Below are positions 25,151-32,686 of a DNA stretch of 64,000 bases, in pieces. Position 1 is the stretch's first letter; each line of letters opens with the position of its first letter. This DNA comes from Verrucomicrobiaceae bacterium (GTDB lineage Bacteria > Verrucomicrobiota > Verrucomicrobiia > Verrucomicrobiales > Verrucomicrobiaceae), in NCBI GenBank assembly GCA_016713245.1, contig JADJPM010000004.1, positions 930,001 to 994,000 on the forward strand, in the 5' to 3' direction. The notes under the pieces were generated by a model. That model ran no database searches, was not told the origin of the DNA, and was given only the letters and a program-made list of their open reading frames with translations. Position numbers and translations under genes: made by a program.

Positions 25151-25648
25151 TCAGGGTAGCTTCACGTCTTTGATATCCAGATGTAGCTCGGCCTGCGTCC
25201 GCCCCAGCACCTCCGCATTCCCGATCCGGCCGGTGATGGTGATCTTGTCGCCCTTCTTGAGCTTGGCCACCTTCGGATGCTGCTCAATGTCCAGCACCGC
25301 CAGGATGTGAACGCTGATCGGGACGCCCGAGACACGCTCCGTCTCCACGCGGGCACCGATCTTGTAGCGGGTCACGGTGGGAGCCTCCGCCGCCTGAAAG
25401 GGATCGACGTTGCCGATCACGATTTTAAAGGTCGCCTGCTTGCCCTCGGACTCTGCGGCCTTCTTGGAGGCCTCACCCGCTGCCTCGCGCATCTTGTTGG
25501 AGCCGGGTCGCAGATCCTTCAGCACCTCCCGTGACAGGCCCTCCAGCACCGCCAGCGGTTCTTTGATGGCCACTGCCGCCTCTTGCCCTGAAAGGCAGCT
25601 CAAGGACAAGGCCAGACACACGATAGCGAGGAAGGAAGGAAGCTTCAT
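25151..25648 (-). CDS. Secreted OB-fold-like protein
   Basis: 165 residues. Signal peptide MKLPSFLAIVCLALSLSCLS, cleaved near GQEAA; the Cys at 18 might make it a lipoprotein. The C-terminal half (VETERVSGVPISVHILAVLD, LKKGDKITITGRIGNAEVLG) has the five-strand look of OB-fold tRNA_anti-like domains. Role unknown. It is just downstream of the thioredoxin-like gene on the same strand (gap 67 bp), so the two may be cotranscribed. Confidence 0.65.
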   Translation of the reverse strand: MKLPSFLAIVCLALSLSCLSGQEAAVAIKEPLAVLEGLSREVLKDLRPGSNKMREAAGEASKKAAESEGKQATFKIVIGNVDPFQAAEAPTVTRYKIGARVETERVSGVPISVHILAVLDIEQHPKVAKLKKGDKITITGRIGNAEVLGRTQAELHLDIKDVKLP

Positions 25649-25715
25649 GGCTTCGATTCTTTGGCAACGCCTTCCGCGTGTCGAGAAAAATCTGGCGTGT
25701 GGCTTTAGGCCCACG

Positions 25716-26147
25716 TCATTTCCCGGTCCACTCTTTGACCAGCTTGTTTCCCGCGGAGCCGCCCATGGCGGTCACGCCTTTCTGGACGACGGTGCCGTCG
25801 GTGTTGAAGAGCACATAGACGGGCCGGTCGGTGGGGTCTTTGCCCACGATGTCGCGTACGCCCTTGTTTTTGAAATCGGTCACGACAATCAGGAAATGGT
25901 CCTGCACCAGCTTCTTCGTTTCGTCGAACTCCAGCATGCCCTTGATGTGCGAGGCGTTGCTGGTCTTCTTCTCGTCGAGCACGAATACCAGCACGCGCTT
26001 CTTGTCCGCCTTCCCGCGTTTGATGGCTGCGTCCACACTCACGCCAGCGGTCATGCCCAGCACGGCGCGGGAATCAAAAGTGTCCGCCCGCGCTGGGGTG
26101 AGAGTGAGCGTCAGAAGGAGAAGCGGGAGCAAGAACGTGGATTTCAT
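25716..26147 (-). CDS. Secreted thioredoxin-like protein without a CxxC motif
   Basis: 143 residues. Signal peptide MKSTFLLPLLLLTLTLTPAR ending ADT. The mature part (KKRVLVFVLDEKKTS, VQDHFLIVVTDFKNKG, RPVYVLFNTDGTVVQKGV) follows the thioredoxin fold order, including a Pro before the third strand, but no Cys pair is present where CxxC would be. It is therefore not a classical oxidoreductase. The function is unknown. Start ATG at 26145-26147 is clear. Confidence 0.65.
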   Translation of the reverse strand: MKSTFLLPLLLLTLTLTPARADTFDSRAVLGMTAGVSVDAAIKRGKADKKRVLVFVLDEKKTSNASHIKGMLEFDETKKLVQDHFLIVVTDFKNKGVRDIVGKDPTDRPVYVLFNTDGTVVQKGVTAMGGSAGNKLVKEWTGK

Positions 26148-26297
26148 CGTGGGTGGGTTCGTGATGTTGAAAGGACCAGTCGTAGATTTGGGACAACGAC
26201 ATCACACGGACTTTCTTGTGGTCTTTTCGAGGTTGTGTCGCGGCCTCTTCGAGTCTCGGGCTTCGGAGGCAATCTGGAAGCGATGGGAAGGTCGAGC

Positions 26298-26391
26298 CAC
26301 TTGCAAGACCTCCGCATTCTGGCGAATGCGCCTACGACGGGCTCGGTAGGATCGTTCGCCAGAACGAGAGTTTGGGAGGTTTTGCGACTGG
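26298..26391. repeat. Hairpin with TTCTGGCGAA/TTCGCCAGAA arms
   Basis: Perfect 10-bp arms at 26317-26326 and 26355-26364, and imperfect outer arms TTGCAAGACCTCC and GGAGGTTTTGCGA. About 94 bp in all, located in a gene-free stretch. Confidence 0.75.
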
Positions 26392-26415
26392 ATCGGTAGA
26401 AAGGGGCAGCTAGAC

Positions 26416-26619
26416 CGTGTTTGAAAACCATCTAGAGGCCCGAATGCCGCGCCAGCAGAGTAGCCATCTCGCTCCGTCGAGATGAGCAAAAGGCTTTCGC
26501 CAATAGGAAGGATACATGGAGACCGTGAGCCGTTGAGTTTGCCATGCGTCCCGCTCATCTCGCGGAGCGAGATGGCTACTTTGCTTCGCCTGATCGGCGC
26601 CGACAGGTTTTCAAACACG
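26416..26619. mobile_element. MITE-like element with 14-bp terminal inverted repeats
   Basis: 204 bp bounded by CGTGTTTGAAAACC (26416-26429) and GGTTTTCAAACACG (26606-26619), a perfect inverted pair. Inside is a second inverted repeat, AGTAGCCATCTCGCTCCG near 26459 and CGGAGCGAGATGGCTACT near 26563. No transposase is encoded. No clear target-site duplication was seen. Confidence 0.7.
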
Positions 26620-26692
26620 ACCCAGTTGCCGTCTGACGTCATTTCCTGTCCGAGTCCAGCTTGATGACAAAGGTGGCGAATGCTTGATCTTG

Positions 26693-27805
26693 ATGCAGAT
26701 AGTCAGGCTCTTGCACTCCGACACTGATTCTCCCCTCCCGCTTCCCACGACGCCGCAGCCTTGGCTGGTGCGCATCCCGGAGATCTTTGAAGGCATCGCC
26801 GAGGACATTTTGCGGGGATTTGGCGCTCAGAGCTGCACGCGACTGGGACAGGACTTCTATTCGATCAAAACGACCACGCCGAGGCTCATCCAGGATTCCG
26901 AGGCGGCGAAGTTCGCGCGTTGGAACCTGCCGCTGGAGCATTCCTGGCCCTGCAACCCGCAGAAGATGGACGGCTTCATCGAGAAGGCCGCGCAGACGCT
27001 GCTGAAGAAATTTGGCACCCGTCAGCCGCAGGGCCTTTTCATCGGCCTGCTGCATCCCACGTCGCCGGACAAGTATTACAAAGGGCTGGCGTCGAACCTG
27101 CGCGGGCGTGTGCTGCAGGTCTTTCCGAAACTGCCTGCCAGCACCGTCGAGGAGCAGCAGCCGGAGCGCGAGACGCTGTTCTGCCTCGTCGGCAAAGAGG
27201 GCTTGTTTTGCGGCATGCAATCGCCGCGTGCCTGCAACGGTCTGTATCCCGGCGGCAGCAAGTACATCGATCAGGACGCGCCGGATGTGATCAGTCGCGC
27301 GGGAGCCAAAATCGCCGAGGCATTGCACTACCTGCTGCTGCACCGTCCACCGCTCGCCACTGGCAGCCATTGGATCGAACTCGGTGCCTGTCCGGGTGGC
27401 ATGACCTCCGAATTGCTCGCCCGTGACCAGCGCGTGACCGCCATCGACCGTGCCCCGCTGGACCGGCGACTCGACGGCCGTCCCAGTTTGAAATTTTTCC
27501 TCGCGGACGTGGGCACCTTCGAGCCGAGGCCGGGCACGTTGTACGACGCGATGCTCAACGACATGAACGGGCCGCCGGAGGAGTCCATGGCGCATGTCAT
27601 TCGTCTTTCGCGCTACTTGAAGCCGGGCGGGCTGGTGGTCTTCACGCTCAAGGTGCCGCGCATCGAGGACGTGGCAGGCCCGTGTGCCTTGTTTCGCGAA
27701 ATCGTCGCCATGGCCCGATCAGCGGGCCTGCGGTTGTTTGCGCAGACTCACCTCACCTACAACCGGCACGAGTTTACCCTGTTCCTGGAGAAGGCGGCTG
27801 CCTGA
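26693..27805 (+). CDS. RlmM-like SAM-dependent rRNA 2'-O-methyltransferase
   Basis: About 370 residues. The C-terminal half is an FtsJ/RrmJ-type Rossmann methyltransferase: SAM motif WIELGACPGGMTSELL at about residue 223, AIDRAPL, the catalytic-tetrad-like YDAMLNDMNG, and the late lysine in GLVVFTLKVP. The N-terminal half (GFGAQSCTRLGQDFYSI, GRVLQVFPKLPAS) resembles the THUMP-like part of RlmM, the 23S rRNA C2498 methyltransferase. Length matches RlmM (about 360). The ATG at 26693 is used; a TTG at 26684 is possible. It follows the MITE by 73 bp. Confidence 0.8.
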   Translation: MQIVRLLHSDTDSPLPLPTTPQPWLVRIPEIFEGIAEDILRGFGAQSCTRLGQDFYSIKTTTPRLIQDSEAAKFARWNLPLEHSWPCNPQKMDGFIEKAAQTLLKKFGTRQPQGLFIGLLHPTSPDKYYKGLASNLRGRVLQVFPKLPASTVEEQQPERETLFCLVGKEGLFCGMQSPRACNGLYPGGSKYIDQDAPDVISRAGAKIAEALHYLLLHRPPLATGSHWIELGACPGGMTSELLARDQRVTAIDRAPLDRRLDGRPSLKFFLADVGTFEPRPGTLYDAMLNDMNGPPEESMAHVIRLSRYLKPGGLVVFTLKVPRIEDVAGPCALFREIVAMARSAGLRLFAQTHLTYNRHEFTLFLEKAAA

Positions 27806-27901
27806 GCCATAGGAACCGCCTGCCTTTGCGGGCTCGGGCTCTCAAGGAAGGCTGGCAACTCGTGTGTTACCAGAAATCAGGCGGTAAGGTAAATAGCACG
27901 C

Positions 27902-28156
27902 ATGTCCGTGATCGCCCAGCGTTTGGATCAAAAGCTGAAATCGCTGCCGCCTGCGAAGGCGGCTTCGGTGGAGCGGCTTGTCTGGGATGTGCTGCAAGTG
28001 GTCGATTTCGAGCCCGCAGCGCCTACAAGCCGTCTGGCAGACGTTCAGGCGCATGAAGCGCATGTCGCCCGCTGCCTCGAAATGCCCTCGGAACTGGACG
28101 GGTCTGATTTGGAACGTCCTGAGCAGGGTGTTTCGGAAAAACGCGAGGACTGGTGA
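27902..28156 (+). CDS. Possible VapB-like antitoxin remnant
   Basis: 84 residues. The first part MSVIAQRLDQKLKSLPPAKA then ASVERLVWDVLQVVD looks like a small helical antitoxin; the rest has no clear pattern. It lies immediately before a decayed VapC-like PIN-domain toxin, which supports an antitoxin origin. The C-terminus may be changed by a frameshift, since the toxin N-terminus that should follow is missing. Confidence 0.45.
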   Translation: MSVIAQRLDQKLKSLPPAKAASVERLVWDVLQVVDFEPAAPTSRLADVQAHEAHVARCLEMPSELDGSDLERPEQGVSEKREDW

Positions 28157-28157
28157 T

Positions 28158-28387
28158 CATGGTGACATCGCCACCTGCTCCATCGTCAAAGCCGAGCTCT
28201 GGCACGGAGCGCACAAATACGAAAATGCAGCCCGACGCCGCGAGGTCATCGAGTTCTGACTCAGCCCGTATGAGTCACTGCCCTTCGATGATTCGGCGGC
28301 GCATCACTACGCGGACATCCGCCATCATCTGGAGGTCCGAGGCGAGATCATCGGTCCCAACGATCTCAAAATCGCCGCCATCTGCCG
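28158..28387 (+). pseudogene. VapC-like PIN-domain toxin remnant
   Basis: Reads GDIATCSIVKAELWHGAHKY, then ENAARRREVIEF, a TGA stop (28257-28259), then LSPYESLPFDDSAAHHYADI and HLEVRGEIIGPNDLKIAAIC. This is the middle and end of a VapC toxin, including the acidic residues of KAEL and PND. The N-terminus with the first catalytic Asp is gone and the C-terminus is cut at the 22-bp array. Not functional. Confidence 0.75.
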
Positions 28388-28651
28388 GGTGACATGGACC
28401 CCTCTGTCAGCCAACAGAGACCCTTCTGCGGGGTGACATCGACCCTTCTGTTGGCTGACATCGACCCTTCTGCGGGGTGACATCGACCCTTCTGCGGGGT
28501 GACATAGACCCTTCTGTTGGCTGACATCGACCCTTCTGCGGGGTGACATCGCCCGTTCTGTTAGCCAACAGACACCTTTCTGCGGGGTGACATAGACCCT
28601 TCTGTTGGCTGACATCGACCCTTCTGCGGGGTGACATAAGGGCCTCTGTGA
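28388..28651. repeat. Tandem array of twelve 22-bp units
   Basis: Exactly twelve 22-bp units (264 bp). Units share GACATCGACCCTTCTG and end in GCGG or TTGG; two units begin GCCAACAG, the complement of CTGTTGGC. There are no unique spacers, so it is not a CRISPR array. The array truncates the VapC-like remnant. Open frames through it on the minus strand reflect the repeat, not a gene. Confidence 0.92.
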
Positions 28652-28937
28652 CCCCGAAAACGGCCTTCCAGACCCCTAAAGCCCCTGAAAACGCCCCAAA
28701 ACCACCCCGATGAGGGCTTGAGTGGCCAAAATCACTGTTTTGATGACCAGTTTTTAAGTCCCGGCGTTCTGCTCACCTCCTCTTCTCCCCAGTCCCCGCC
28801 TGCATCGCTGAGCGAAGCACTGCGGGCAGGTCCCAGTCCCATCGTCTCCCCGTCTCCCAGTCTCATGGTCTCCCAGTCTCATGGTCTCCCAGTCTTGCCA
28901 TCCTCCACGTTCCCTGCTTGGATAAGAATTCCCCTTC
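28652..28937. repeat. Low-complexity intergenic stretch with 42-bp flank repeat and 16-bp tract
   Basis: 28792-28833 is a 42-bp sequence (GTCCCCGCCTGCATCGCTGA...) found again at 39277-39318 in the same orientation with two mismatches. 28852-28895 holds 2.75 copies of GTCTCCCAGTCTCATG. Both lie just upstream of the helicase gene; the remainder shows no gene. Confidence 0.85.
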
Positions 28938-31900
28938 ATGCCGACCATTTTCGACAACATCACGACTCCCTTCCTGGAGAACGACCAGGGCAATGGTCTT
29001 CGTGATGCTCTGAAACTCGCCCTTCGTGGCGATTTCTGCGTCGGCTACTTCAATCTCCGAGGCTGGCGCTCGATTGACGATGTCGTGGAAAACTGGCCGC
29101 AGGCCGATTCTCCACCTTGTCGGCTGCTGGTAGGGATGACCATTTCACCGGATGAGGAACTGCGCCTTCTCCTGGCTTCTGGCTCCGACCACACACGCCT
29201 CGACAATGCGACAGTGGTGAAGCTGAAAAACCGCATGGCAGCCGAGTTTCGCCGCCAGCTCACATTGGGCATTCCCAATGATGCCGACGAAGCGGGGCTT
29301 CGCCGATTAGCGCGACAGCTCAGGGATAGCCGACTTCAGGTGAAGCTCTTCTTGAAGCATCAGCTTCATGCCAAGCTCTACCTCGCTCACCGCCAGGACA
29401 CGATTAATCCCACCATCGCTTACCTCGGCTCCAGCAACCTCACGTTTGCCGGCCTGCGGAAGCAAGGTGAACTGAATGTCGATGTCCTCGACAAAGATGC
29501 CGCTGTTAAGCTCACCCAATGGTTTGAAGATCGCTGGAAGGAAAACTGGTGCCTCGACATCACTCAGGAACTCATCGCCATCATTGAGGAAAGCTGGGCC
29601 AGTGAAACGCTCATCCCACCTCATCATATCTACCTCAAGATCGCGTGGCACCTGTCCCGCGATGCACGGGATGGGATCAAAGAGTTCCGCCTCCCCGCAG
29701 ATGTGGCGGCTGACTTGCAAGCTTTCCAGATCAAGGCCGTGCAGCTTGCCTGCCGCCACCTCAACAAACGTGGTGGCGTGCTGGTAGGGGATGTGGTCGG
29801 TCTTGGTAAAACACGAATAGCTTCCGCCATTGCACGCGTGATGGGGGATGACCACATGCTGGAGACGCTCATCCTTTGCCCGAAGAACCTCAAAAAGATG
29901 TGGGAGGATTACGCCCACCGATTCCAGTTCCGGGCGCATCGCATTCTATCGCACAGTGAAGTGATTCGTGATCTCAACGACAACTTCCCCCGCTACCGGC
30001 TCGTGATCATCGACGAGTCCCACAACTTTCGGAACCGGGAAGGCCGCACCTATCAGGCCATCCGTTCTTATGTGGAGAAGAATGACAGCAAAGTCGTTCT
30101 ACTGACCGCCACGCCTTACAACAAGACCTACCTCGACCTCTCCAGCCAGCTCCGCCTTTTCCTGCCTGAGCAGCAAGACATTGGCATTCGACCGGAGAAC
30201 CTGCTTCGCGAGATGGGTGAGGCGCAGTTCAGCCTCAAGCATCCCAACACTCCGCCCGCCTCTCTAGCCGCCTTTGAGTGCAGCGAGCATCCCGATGACT
30301 GGCGGGAGATCATGCGGCTCTTCATGGTGCGTCGCACACGCAGCTTCATCATTCGGAACTACGCCGAGAAGGACGACCGCACCTCCCCGCCGCGCTTCTT
30401 CATCACGCTGCAGGACGGAACACGGGCGTACTTCCCCGTGCGTCATCCGAAGTCGGTGAAGTTTCGCTCGGATGCCGAAGATCCTGCCGATCCTTGTGCG
30501 CGCCTGTTCCGGGATGAGACGGTCAATGTCATCGACGGGCTGGAGCTTCCTCGTTACGGCCTCGCCTTGTATTTGAAGAAGGCGCTCCCGGCTGACCTGC
30601 CCCCAGGCACAGCCAAGCTCACGGATGACCTCACGCGTGCTGGCAAGCGGCTCAAAGGCTTCTGCCGCACCAATCTCTTCAAGCGCCTCGAAAGCTCCGC
30701 CGCTGCCTTTCAGCTTTCAGTTCATCGCCATGTGCTGCGTAATTACCTCTTCCTGCATGCTCTAGAACACAAGCTGTCCATCCCCATTGGCCAGCAAGGA
30801 GCCGAGTTGCTCGACACACGCTTCGCCGATTCCGGCGATGGAGAACTCGATCTCGATGAAGAGGAACTCGACCTGCCAGCCATCGGCGCGTGGGATGAAT
30901 CCCACTTCCGCGCTGTTGCCGCCGACTTGTATCAACTGATTGCCTCCACCAAGTCGAAAGCCTTCCGCTGGCTCTCTCCTGCGGTGTTCAAGCCCTCGTT
31001 GGCCGCTGATCTTCGCAACGACTCCGCCTCTCTGTGCGGCATCTTGAGGGAGACGACCGAGATCAATGCCGCCAGCGACTACAAGCTCCAGGCACTCATC
31101 CAGCTCACCCGGAATGACCATCCGGATCGGAAGTTCCTCCTCTTCACCCAGTTCGCGGACACCGCGCTGTATCTCAAAGAGCAACTCGATGCCGCGCTCG
31201 TTCCCGGCGTGGACTGCGTCACCGGCCAGTCTGAAAATCCCGCCGCCCATGCTTGGCGCTTCTCACCGGAGTCGAATGGCAAGCTGAAGGATTACCCGCC
31301 CACGAAGCAAACCCGCGTATTGATCGCCACCGACGTGCTCTCCGAAGGCCAGAACCTCCAGGACTCGTTCTGTGTCATCAATTACGACCTTCCCTGGGCC
31401 TTGATCCGCCTCATCCAGCGTGCGGGCCGCGTGGACCGTATCGGCCAAAAGGCGGAGGACATCTTCTGCTACTCCTTCCTGCCCGCTGAGGGCGTCGAGA
31501 AAATCATCAAACTCCGCAAACGCCTCACCCAGCGCTTGCGTGAAAACGAAGAAGTCGTCGGCTCCGATGAATCCTTTTTCGAGCAACAGGCCGCCACTGA
31601 TGAAGAAGGCCTGCGGAATCTCTACGACGAGCAAAACGGCATCCTCGACGAACCGGAGGACGACGAGGTGGACCTCACCTCCGAGGCCTATGAAATCTGG
31701 TCCCAGGCCACCAAGAATGATCCGGGGCTGCGGAAGATCATCGAGGCACTGCCGGACGTGGTCTATTCCACCAAGCCGCACACCCCGGACCCGGAGCATG
31801 TCCAGCTCACTCCGCCCGGTGTTCTCTCTTACATCCGCACCCAGCAGGAAAGCGATGCTCTGCTGTGGTTTGATGAATCGGGCAAACTCGTCACCGAATC

Positions 31901-32387
31901 GCCCGTCCGCGTCTTGCGTGCGGCTGCTTGTGCGCCAGAGACCCCGGCACTGCCACGTCAGCCCGGCCACCATGAGCTGGTGAAGAAGGCCGTCGAGACC
32001 GTGCAGGAGGAGCGCACTCATCAGGCGCAGTCTGGTCGTTTGGGGCCGCGCCGAGGTGCCCGCTACCGCACTTACGAACTGCTGCAGGACTACCTGCGTC
32101 ATCGGCAGGGAGACCTGTTCCTTAGCGATTCTCTCCGCGCCGCCGTGCAGGCCATCTATGACCACCCACTCACCACGGAAGCCGTCGATAAATTGAACCG
32201 CCAGCTTCGCACAGACATCAGCCTGGATGCCCTCGCTGAGATGGTGACCAATTTCCATCGCGATGACCGCCTTGTGGTCGTGAACCTCCATGACGCCAGC
32301 CTCAAGGAGCCAAGAATCCTCTGCTCACTGGGGCTGGCCTCCTGTCAGATTGCCGCCGCAGCCAATGACGGTATCCTCCTGCCATGA
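28938..32387 (+). CDS. PLD-domain SNF2-like helicase (defence-type)
   Basis: 1149 residues. N-terminal phospholipase-D-like domain (HAKLYLAHRQD...IAYLGSSNLTFAGL, about 140-180). The helicase core has Walker A GDVVGLGKTRIA (about 285), DESH in IIDESHNFRNR, LLTATPYNK, and C-terminal LIQRAGRVDRIGQKAE. This PLD plus SNF2/RapA-like layout is known from restriction-like and DISARM- or BREX-related islands. It probably translocates on DNA for a defence complex. The start ATG 28938 begins MPTIFDNITTPFL. Its stop overlaps the start of the UPF0175 gene (ATGA), and the methylase follows, so these form an operon. Confidence 0.9.
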   Translation: MPTIFDNITTPFLENDQGNGLRDALKLALRGDFCVGYFNLRGWRSIDDVVENWPQADSPPCRLLVGMTISPDEELRLLLASGSDHTRLDNATVVKLKNRMAAEFRRQLTLGIPNDADEAGLRRLARQLRDSRLQVKLFLKHQLHAKLYLAHRQDTINPTIAYLGSSNLTFAGLRKQGELNVDVLDKDAAVKLTQWFEDRWKENWCLDITQELIAIIEESWASETLIPPHHIYLKIAWHLSRDARDGIKEFRLPADVAADLQAFQIKAVQLACRHLNKRGGVLVGDVVGLGKTRIASAIARVMGDDHMLETLILCPKNLKKMWEDYAHRFQFRAHRILSHSEVIRDLNDNFPRYRLVIIDESHNFRNREGRTYQAIRSYVEKNDSKVVLLTATPYNKTYLDLSSQLRLFLPEQQDIGIRPENLLREMGEAQFSLKHPNTPPASLAAFECSEHPDDWREIMRLFMVRRTRSFIIRNYAEKDDRTSPPRFFITLQDGTRAYFPVRHPKSVKFRSDAEDPADPCARLFRDETVNVIDGLELPRYGLALYLKKALPADLPPGTAKLTDDLTRAGKRLKGFCRTNLFKRLESSAAAFQLSVHRHVLRNYLFLHALEHKLSIPIGQQGAELLDTRFADSGDGELDLDEEELDLPAIGAWDESHFRAVAADLYQLIASTKSKAFRWLSPAVFKPSLAADLRNDSASLCGILRETTEINAASDYKLQALIQLTRNDHPDRKFLLFTQFADTALYLKEQLDAALVPGVDCVTGQSENPAAHAWRFSPESNGKLKDYPPTKQTRVLIATDVLSEGQNLQDSFCVINYDLPWALIRLIQRAGRVDRIGQKAEDIFCYSFLPAEGVEKIIKLRKRLTQRLRENEEVVGSDESFFEQQAATDEEGLRNLYDEQNGILDEPEDDEVDLTSEAYEIWSQATKNDPGLRKIIEALPDVVYSTKPHTPDPEHVQLTPPGVLSYIRTQQESDALLWFDESGKLVTESPVRVLRAAACAPETPALPRQPGHHELVKKAVETVQEERTHQAQSGRLGPRRGARYRTYELLQDYLRHRQGDLFLSDSLRAAVQAIYDHPLTTEAVDKLNRQLRTDISLDALAEMVTNFHRDDRLVVVNLHDASLKEPRILCSLGLASCQIAAAANDGILLP

Positions 32388-32620
32388 CCATCAGCCTTCC
32401 AGACGATCCCGCACTTACCGCCATGAGCGAAGCGGACATCCGCCTAGATCTCGCCTGTGGTGCCTATGCTGGGGGCCATCTCTCCCGCCAGTCTGCGGCG
32501 GATGTGGCTGGTGTCAGCCGGTTGAATTTTGACAAGGCTCTGTATGCCCGCCGCATTTCCCACTTCACCGAGGAAGCGTTTGCCCAAGATTTGGAAACCC
32601 TCCGCAGCCTCCATTCCTGA
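32384..32620 (+). CDS. UPF0175 family small protein
   Basis: 79 residues: MTISLPDDPALTAMSEADIR, then LDLACGAYAGGHLSRQSAAD and VAGVSRLNFDKALYARRI. It has the typical UPF0175 pattern with a helix-turn-helix-like centre; family members act as prophage-type antitoxins or small regulators. The ATG overlaps the helicase stop. Inside a helicase-methylase operon it may regulate expression or guard against toxicity of the system. Confidence 0.8.
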   Translation: MTISLPDDPALTAMSEADIRLDLACGAYAGGHLSRQSAADVAGVSRLNFDKALYARRISHFTEEAFAQDLETLRSLHS

Positions 32621-32651
32621 TAATCGTTCGTTTCTGTCCCGGTCCTAAGTC

Positions 32652-32684
32652 TTCGCCATTCCTCATTCTGATTTCGTCATTCTC
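32652..32684. repeat. Short iterated tract upstream of the methylase
   Basis: Near repeats of TTCGCCATTC, CTCATTCTGAT, TTCGTCATTC immediately before the methylase start. Same style as the other word-like tracts. Confidence 0.5.
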
Positions 32685-32686
32685 CG

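Noticed and set aside
28325..28637. Repeat protein on the minus strand through the tandem array
   Set aside because: Open frames there follow from the repeat; they lack a ribosome binding site and any known pattern.
28388..28651. CRISPR array
   Set aside because: The 22-bp units are directly joined with no unique spacers, and no cas gene is near.
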